Part shown: piece after piece, positions 56,746 through 64,000 of the stretch
Numbering within the stretch: position 1 is the stretch's first letter
Layout of the letters: every line of letters begins with the position of its first letter
Notes under the pieces: model-generated
Seen by the model: only the letters and a program-made list of their open reading frames with translations
Told to the model about the DNA's origin: nothing
The model's database searches: none
Source of the DNA: Impatiens glandulifera
Taxonomy: Eukaryota; Streptophyta; Magnoliopsida; Ericales; Balsaminaceae
Assembly: GCF_907164915.1 (NCBI RefSeq)
Contig: NC_061867.1
Coordinates: 23,660,308 to 23,724,307 of the forward strand
Length of the DNA: 64,000 nucleotides
Direction: 5' to 3'
Program-made: the position numbers and the translations under genes

Positions 56746-57479
56746 TTAAGGTAACAAAATATTATTTATTTTTAAAAATATATATATATTATGATTTTTT
56801 TAATATTTTAAAAAACTTCCTCAAACTTAAAAAGCACAATACATTGTTTAAATAAATAATTAAGAAAGTTATAAACATTTATTGATTTATCAAAAAGTTA
56901 TCTATACCAATCAAATAAATAGACATTAAATATTCTAAATCTGATCTCTTAATCCAATAATAACAATAAAATTAACTTGTTTTCCGTAAGATAACTAAAC
57001 AAAATTTGTTTTTATAAATATTAACCTGTTTTTATTCTGTAATTAGTATTGTTTTTATAAATATGGTAGTATTGGTTATTAATACAGTTATTTAAATATA
57101 TTTTTTATTTTATTTTTTAACCTTTTAAAATTACATTTATTAAATATTTTTTCTATTTCAAGTTTTGTTTAATAATATATATTTTTAAATAATATAATTA
57201 TATTTTTTAATAATAATATTAATTACTAAAATAAAAATATGGGAAGAAAATTTTGAAATAATCATCTAACAAAATCACTCAAATCTATCAATATCAAAGC
57301 ATATATCTGCCTACAACAAACAAACAATCTTGCTATCCAATTTCAGATAAACTCAAATGAAAATCAAAACCCTATTTGCAAAAAGGTTTTCCTTCTTTCT
57401 TTTATTGAATAAAAAGCTAATACTTCCTGCAAAAAGTTTAAAATTTATGATTAAATTAAAAACAATTAACTTATATAAA
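56746..57479. other. AT-rich spacer
   Basis: No gene seen; simple A/T-rich sequence. Phrases such as CAAATCTATCAATATCAAAG near 57280-57300 are unplaced. Confidence 0.5.
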
Positions 57480-60145
57480 TAATTTACATTACCTTGTTGA
57501 TTAGACCCATCATTAACCACACAATTGTTGATGCTCTTGAAAAGCTCGAATAAATTTGATCAAAGAGATGATATCCAATTCACCTGGACAAAGAATATAA
57601 TGGAAACACTCTCAATAATTAGATATTTTTGTGAATTAACTAAAACAATAGTAACCATACTTAAATTTGATATCGATACCCAAAGACTATTTGGTTTTGT
57701 AGAAAATTACAGCACTATTTTGATAGAAGAGTTATTAAAAGAAATAAGATCTTGAATATCCAAAGCTACTTGATCTTTACAACATTTAACATTATCATAA
57801 CTAACTAAATCGCAAAACAATGAGTTATAAGAACCTCATAGAAATTCACACATTATTCTCTTCATTTTCAACTCCACACTCTTGTGAAGATTGAATAAAG
57901 ACATCATATATGTCGACATAGATGACAACACACTCTTAATGAGGATTAATCGACCCCCTTTTGAGATTATTTTACTTTTTCACCTAGACAGTAATTAGAT
58001 TCCATTTTAGTGATAATCGGGTCTCAAAAGACCTAGGATCGTAATTTAGCACCCAATAAAATACCAATGTATGTTGATGGAAGATCACCAATTCTAAACT
58101 CTAACACATTTGTCAACATCATTCTGCTTCAATTCGAAACATGATCTGAAAAAAAAGATGTTTGACTTATTAAAATTCACTCGAAAACCGGAACATGTAC
58201 TGAATACACATAAAATATCCCGAACGTGTTTCACATTTTTGTAGGTAGCATGAACCATGAAGAGCGTGTAATCGAAAAAAAAAAACAAATGTGGTATAGA
58301 AAAAGAATAGATTCTTGACTCACAACTCACTTCACGGATAAGTCTTGAGTTTTCTACGAACGCTGCCATTTTTTAGAGAGCTTCCATAACAATAACGAAC
58401 AAGAAAGAAAAGAGTGGATTATCCTATCTAATCCCTCAAGAACTCTCAAAAAATCCCTGAGAACTATCATCAACAATAACAAAAAACTTAACCTTTGAAA
58501 ACAAAATCTAATCCACCAAATCAATTTCACACCCATTCTCATTCTTCTTATTACATCAAACAAAAATTCTGAATTGACATGATCATAAGCTTTTTAAATG
58601 TCTAACTTGACAAAAGCACATTTTCACTTCTTAAATTAGTTGATTCAATGCACTAATTGGCTATTATTAAGACATCATATATTTGACGACATTTGATGAA
58701 TGTAATCTGATTACTAGATATGGCCGTCTCTAATACCTTTCTCAATCTATTGACCAATGATTTTGCGACATAAAAACATGAAACGAGACTAATATGCCTA
58801 AAAGTCTTCACATCAATAGTCATAGAGCTTTACGAATAAGACATATTAAAATAGAGTTCAATCTCTTATCAAATGATGAAAAACGATAAAAAAAATGATC
58901 AATTGTTTTCATCATTCACGTCGTAAGAAAATACCACACCTTCTTAAAAAAAAGTCAAAGTAAACCCGTGGCATCCCGACGCTTTTTCACTTCTACATCC
59001 CTTAATGGCCTCTCAATCTTTCTAGCGAAAATCGAACCTCTAACATATCTTTTTGCGCTAAACTAATTGAATAAAAAATAATACCATTCAATTTAGTTAT
59101 AACCTTAAATGACTACTTAAATGAATCCTTATAAAATTTGACAATACTCGTAGAAATTTCTAGTTCACTATCACGAACTTCTCTTTCGATTGAGATCAAT
59201 TTAATCACACTATTTTTTGTTTGCGCGTTAGAAATTCAATAAAAAAAATTTGGTGTTTCTATCTCCAAATTTAACCATGTACCTCTACTTCACCGGTGTC
59301 CCCCAATTTATTCCTCCTTAAAAATATCAAGCAACTTACTAACAATATGAAACCAAGAACTAACCTCCTTAACGGAGAGTTCATGAATCTCTCCAGTCCC
59401 GTCAATGTCATTAATTTTATTACACAAGTCATTGATTTTAACACAAAGTAAAGCACAATCTTTCATAAACCAACTTTTAAAAAGCTTACGTAGATTCCAT
59501 GAGTTCACAAAGAGTTTACTCGACGGAGAACCAACCAATGTCTAACTCACGCACCATGTAAAGTCTTCTTTGATCAACCATTTATTTTCGAATCTAAATG
59601 GTCGACATGTTCTCTTCATCATACAGCGTTCCATCAAGATCAGTCAGTGATCTGAACAGCTCCATGGAAGGATCTTTTGAAAAATATTAGAAATCCCTCG
59701 AAACATAGATTCACTAATTATAAATCTATCGATACGAGAATGAACTTGACCTCCATTGTCATTACCTCTCTTAAAAGTAATTTGATCGACTTCCAAAGGC
59801 AAGTCGATAAGTCCAAGATCTTCAATTGTCTCTAAGAACTCGTGCATTATGCTACTAAGCCTATTGGCCATTTTCTTTTAGACGAGGATCTAACTTCATT
59901 CATGTCGCCCGCAAAAACAATTGGTAAGTCATAGAGACTCACCACGTTCTTTATTTCATTAAAGAACTCTATTTTAAATTGTGATGATTTTGGTCCATAG
60001 ACCGCAGAAATTACTCATAGATAATTATCCTCTCGATTTTTTAATTGAACGTTAACCGAGTATCTATCCAAATTAACATTTATTTTCTCATATATTACTT
60101 CATTTTATGCCATAAGAATTTAACCTAACACCCCTATAGAATTAA
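57480..60145 (-). mobile_element. Decayed LINE: endonuclease and reverse transcriptase
   Basis: Minus-strand order fits an L1-type ORF2. Endonuclease: SAVYGP, VFAGDMNEVRSS (about 59920) and LIDLPLEVDQITFKR to VHSRIDRFIISESMF and LPWSCSDH (59871-59644). RT: MFDVIRRMRMG, GFFESSRGIR-type motif, PLFSFLFVIVMEA, then the active-site region reading FFFFDYTLFM where relatives have FADDT, and CSGFRVNFNKS (58369-58094). Downstream: GGRLILIKSVLSSMSTYMMS (about 57960-57900) and ends near 57480. Stops and shifts are frequent; the catalytic Asp pair is lost. The 5' end is truncated. Not the same copy as the ORF1-only LINE at 48.6-51.1 kb. Confidence 0.85.
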
Positions 60146-60204
60146 GAACCTCCTAACTACACAACCGTGAATTACATATATAAATCATAAACAACGATTT
60201 GATC

Positions 60205-61440
60205 CATCTTTCGAAGACATAGTTACTTTTTAACTAATCAATTTCAAATGATTGGAATGAATTATGAGGAAGCCCTTAGAGCTAGTATGATCATGTTTTT
60301 TTAAGTTTTGTTCAAACCTTGTGTGGTGTATATTTTTATTATTTTCTTTAAAAAACTATATTTTATTACTGTATATTTAAATTTTTGACGTTTAAAAAAA
60401 TGACTTTATGAACACTAATATCGAATATAATTTTTTAAAATAATTTTAATCAAGCAAACCAGCCATATTTCATTAGTATTTTTTCATCTCTCACAATCTA
60501 GGTCATCCATTTTATTTTCAATGCTCATCTAATTTTGTTTTATTAAAATAAGAGATATGCAGTTTTAGCAGCACTTATAAAAGGTGAATCTTATTTTAAA
60601 AACAGATATTAGGTGTATGTAAGTCTGTGAGAGAGAAAAGGGTAGAACAGGGGACCACACCATACCACCACCAGGGACGGACTCAGGATTTTGAACTAGG
60701 ATGAGCATGAAAAAAATTTAGGTTGGGCTTAAAATAATAACGAAAAAATTTTGAAAAAAAACAAATATATAAAAGTAAAATTTTATCATTTTTTAATAAT
60801 TAGATAAAAAAAAAAGCAATGAATTATATTATTTTTTTTAAAAAAATTAAGGTTAATGTCATATTTCTACCGTAAAAAAAAAAATTCGGGGTGAGCTGAA
60901 GCCTATCCGAACCCCTACATAAATTCGTCCCTGGATACCACGGCTTTGTACACGTTACTTTAACAAGTTTATGAAATAAAAGTTGTTTTTCAGTTATTTG
61001 AATAAAAAATATAATATGAATGAAATATAATTTTTAAATGATATATTAACTTTGTTTATAATTTAAAATTTTAATGGTTGAGAGTCAAAGTATTTATTTA
61101 GAAATTTAATTATAGGTATCCATTTTATATATATTTATACTTTTCAGAGTGTTTAATTGTAACAAATTTAACACTCACTAATACAAATAAATTTAGTTTT
61201 CTTTCAAAAGTTTAGATTATATACTTTTATGTTTTAATTATAAGATTCATTAAAGTGACCAAAACTCATAAAAAAACAGTTTTAAAAGAGAATAAATATG
61301 AAGAGTCATGCAAAATTAAGAACAATCAACACATTTTCACTAACTTAGCTTAAATGCACAATCTAACTTAGCTTTAATAAACAATCGTCATTACATAAAT
61401 ACATAAAATGAAATACCATAGATTAATAATCACTTCGTTG
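60205..61440 (-). repeat. Right arm of the ~8-kb inverted repeat (MITE inside)
   Basis: Reverse complement of 53125-53846 plus 55463-55545, interrupted by the hAT MITE at 60672-60933. The arms differ by many substitutions and small indels, so the duplication is old. Confidence 0.75.
60672..60933. mobile_element. hAT-type MITE, 262 bp
   Basis: Ends CAGGGACGGACTCAGG and ...AAATTCGTCCCTG are inverted (CAGGGACG shared). The interior is A/T-rich with GGGTTGGGCTT and GAGCTGAAGCCTATCCGAAC near the ends. ATACCAC is found at 60662-60668 and 60935-60941, close to a 7-8-bp target duplication. No coding capacity. Confidence 0.75.
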
Positions 61441-61510
61441 GTTTGAGGGAAGCAGCGACGACTTTGGCCTGGGTCCTAAGTTCCCGTATTCTCGATCCCA
61501 AGTCTTAACC
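61432..61510 (-). pseudogene. Unrecognised coding-exon end
   Basis: A less AT-rich 80-bp stretch reads, on the minus strand, GSRIRELRTQAKVVAASLKP and TK before TGA, then enters the arm. Base composition and frame suggest the tail of a captured or lost gene. Family unknown; the call is tentative. Confidence 0.3.
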
Positions 61511-61545
61511 AGGACCGAAGACGCTCGGTCGTGAAAAGTGTATTT

Positions 61546-63050
61546 TTAGGATGTTACTCCAACCTTGGAGGCAACTATTGAAAGGGTTGTAGTCTTGGTG
61601 TCTACATCCTTGGAGAAGTTTTCAGCCTTTGAGTCAGATACAACCTTAGCTACTTTTGTAGACTTGGCTGTGAATCTAGCCGCCATAGTTGTGGATGCAT
61701 AGGCTCTAGATGAAGACCTAGATGATGCTTCTGTCATGGTTTTGGGCTCGTCCTCAACTGTAGAATATAATATAATATATTTGTAAGATATTATCACAAT
61801 ATAATAAATTGTGATAATATCAATATTATATTATATTATTATATTAATTTTCTTATAAATTAAAATATTTAAGATATTATCACAATATGATAAATTGTGA
61901 TAAAATCAATATTATATTATATAAATTTTTTTATAAATTTAATCTAATGTCTATATATTAGACATAATCTATATAACTCGGTGACACATCATTTAAATAT
62001 CATTCTAATACAATATTGTTCTCATTCTCTTAATATTGTAACATCAACATCTTCCATCTCAACGTCGTTGTCCATCTGGAATCAGAATGAGAAAAATCTT
62101 GAAAACGAGCTTATATATATATTTTCTTCTCCAAATCAAAACAAGATAAAGAAGAATAAAAGAGAAGAAGTATGAAACTGGAGTGAGTTACCTTCGAAGT
62201 TTGGCAATAGCAAATCGTCAATCACATTCTTCTTTTTTCAGTTCCTTCCTGTTCGATGTCCCCTTCTTTTGGAAGGGAAGTGTTTAATAAATAGCGGATG
62301 AGAATTTTTGTTTGCTGTCTCTTCCTCTTCAGTCTACTAGACATGTCTCTAATAAGGTTGTTAGGACTACTAAAAGAAGAATGAAAAGAATAGAGTTAAA
62401 GGAGCTTTTATTTGTACATGAACTCAATAGGACTACTACACAGACTAACTTTGATATTTGAAAAAGAAAGAAAGGTACATGTCTCGATTAAGTGTATATC
62501 AAAATTTTCTACCTATATTTTTATTTTAGTAATTAATATTTAAAAAAAATTAATATTTAAATTGTCAATTAATGACTTCTTTTACTAATATTATTAATAT
62601 TTGTTATTATAATTTTGTTAATTATAAACCAAATTTATAAATCACTTAAAAAAATTATATTTTATTCATAATAACTAAAAGTAACTATACGTTTGTGAAC
62701 AACAGGTGGTTAGGTGAATGTTGATTAATAGGACTTGTTTGTTGGTTAAAAAAAATTAAATTTAAGAGTTTGTTCGTTTGGTTAAAGTATTCAAAATAAG
62801 AGTTTGTTTGTTTGGTTAAAATTATTTTAAATAATTTTTGAATAATTTAATATAATATTTTATCAATTATATTATAAATTTAAATATTTTTTAAAAGAGT
62901 CTTATTCGTAGTTAGTTTTTCTTTCTTTTTAGATAGATGAATAATAAAATTTGTAGGATGCGGTGAGGTTGAAAACTAGTTTTTAGTTTGTTATTTATAA
63001 ATAATAAATTATTTTTATAAAGATTTCATTCAAAATATATATAAATAAAT
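61546..63050 (-). pseudogene. Small two-exon gene, copy E, split by an insertion
   Basis: Minus strand. Exon 1 ends CTTCGAAG|GT near 62193; exon 2 starts at about 62075 with MDNDVEMEDV and is interrupted after ten codons by a ~285-bp AT-rich insertion (61759-62043). The rest reads EDEPKTMTEASSRSSSRAYA, STTMAARFTAKSTKVAKVVS, DSKAENFSKDVDTKTTTLSI and VASKVGVTS with TAA at 61546. Apart from the insertion the coding frame is open, making it the best preserved coding copy. The promoter (AAGTGTTTAATAAATAGCGG, 62278) and distal region to about 63050 match copy D. Function unknown. Confidence 0.62.
61759..62043. mobile_element. AT-rich insertion in exon 2 of copy E
   Basis: About 285 bp absent from the other gene copies. 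Flanked by CCTCAAC and CATCAAC (possible TCAAC duplication). Contains two copies of AAGATATTATCACAATATRA followed by AATTGTGATAA, each able to form a small hairpin. Class unknown. Confidence 0.55.
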
Positions 63051-63060
63051 AAATAATAAA

Positions 63061-64000
63061 GGAAAAATGTTCAAATAGACGTATGTATTTGTACAACTAG
63101 GTCTAAGAATAAAAATCATTTAAACATAAGTATTATCAAAAATTGGCTCATTTAGCCTATTTTAGTAATTATATTTAATTTTTATTTTTAAATTTATATA
63201 TTTATTAATTAAATATTAATATATTTCTCTCTTATTCTTTTACATTAATTAAACTAGATAATTTATTTCATTTTTAAATTTTTTATTATTTTTATATTAG
63301 TTTTTCCTTTTTTATTTCATATTCTAGTTTTTATTTATTATATTTCTTAAATTCTATTTTTGAAAAATATTTAGCAACTTATTTACGAATTTTATATTTT
63401 AATGTAATATTTTTTTAAAGTATTTTTTCTTATTTAATTTAATATGAACAAAAATGAAATTAATAATTTTTTTATTTAATTTTTTATTCATGACTTGTAG
63501 TAATAGTAAGAAACATTGTTTTGTCTAATATTTGATTATTACTCATTTGGTGTTTGATGAATGAATTGCTATTATTATCCAAATATTAATTAATTTATTT
63601 TTGTGTTAAAAGATTTTTATCGTTGAAAGTATAAATCATTGTTATATTTGGGATCAAATAATTTTAAAATAATTAATAATCAATGTTAATATAAAAAACA
63701 TAAAAAAAAGAAAAAATATAAAATTAAAATAATTAATAATGAATTCTCATATATATATATAATAAAATTAAAATAATCAATAATAAATATTCATATAAAA
63801 ATAATAAAAAATTTATAAAAAAGATAAAAATAGAGGGTGCATTTATTAATGAAAATGAAATGAAAAAGAATGAGAGAGTAAATATATTAATATTTAATTA
63901 AAAAATAAAAATTAACCATAATTTATTAAAAGAGACTAAATGAGCCAATTTTTGATAGTACGTTTAAAATAAATTTTTATTAGTAGATACGTCTGAAGGA
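63061..64000. mobile_element. Element with inverted ends, runs off the window
   Basis: TATTATCAAAAATTGGCTCA followed by TTTAG at 63130-63155 pairs with CTAAATGAGCCAATTTTTGA at 63936-63955, and AGACGTATG near 63079 pairs with ATACGTCT near 63987. The interior is AT-rich without genes. Probably a MITE; its right end is at or beyond the window edge. Confidence 0.55.

Overview
The window is nuclear DNA from a flowering plant. It is strongly AT-rich, uses GT-AG introns, and carries Ty1/copia, LINE, SINE-like, Harbinger, Mutator-like and hAT elements plus fragments of host genes typical of eudicots. The accessory ORFs of the large copia element resemble, from memory, retroelement proteins common in Lamiales, so an asterid is a weak guess. 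I see no intact host gene; this is repeat-dominated, gene-poor sequence.

Layout. 1-2480: minus-strand remnant of a copia element of the same type as the one at 29.35-41.64 kb, internally duplicated. 3502-7891: decayed PIF/Harbinger transposon with both of its genes. 8650-9462: MITE-like element with long inverted repeats. 11068-12040: three tandem SINE-like repeats. 12229-16094: Mutator-like element carrying fragments of two unrelated host genes (an LRR receptor kinase like At2g16250, and an AP-3 sigma adaptin), i.e. a Pack-MULE. 16.2-16.9 kb: dead coiled-coil gene. 18.06-19.6 kb: old copia remnant. 20.2-20.5 kb: double-hairpin MITE.

20.8-52.8 kb is a complex built around one small two-exon gene. 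A palindromic Mutator-like element (21301-24217) is flanked by inverted copies of the gene's coding exon. To its right come three tandem copies of a block [MULE end - gene - distal promoter]. In the middle copy the 5' end of the gene (distal promoter, promoter, noncoding exon 1, start of intron 1) has expanded in place into an array of about 24 units of ~438 bp. A 12.3-kb copia element (29350-41643) split this array, and an ORF1-only LINE (48568-51109) sits at its right edge.

The copia element has gag-pol in the usual order (gag, protease, integrase, RT, RNase H), disrupted by three stops and two frameshifts in its first half. Downstream of pol lie three related accessory ORFs, each with a TATA-like box 74-115 bp upstream of its ATG.

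53.1-61.4 kb is an ~8-kb inverted repeat whose arms are broken by an hAT transposase pseudogene (left) and an hAT MITE (right). The spacer holds SINE-like sequence and a decayed LINE (endonuclease plus reverse transcriptase). A fifth copy of the small gene follows at 61.55-63.05 kb, and one arm of a further inverted-repeat element runs off the right edge. All coordinates of degenerate elements are by-eye estimates.
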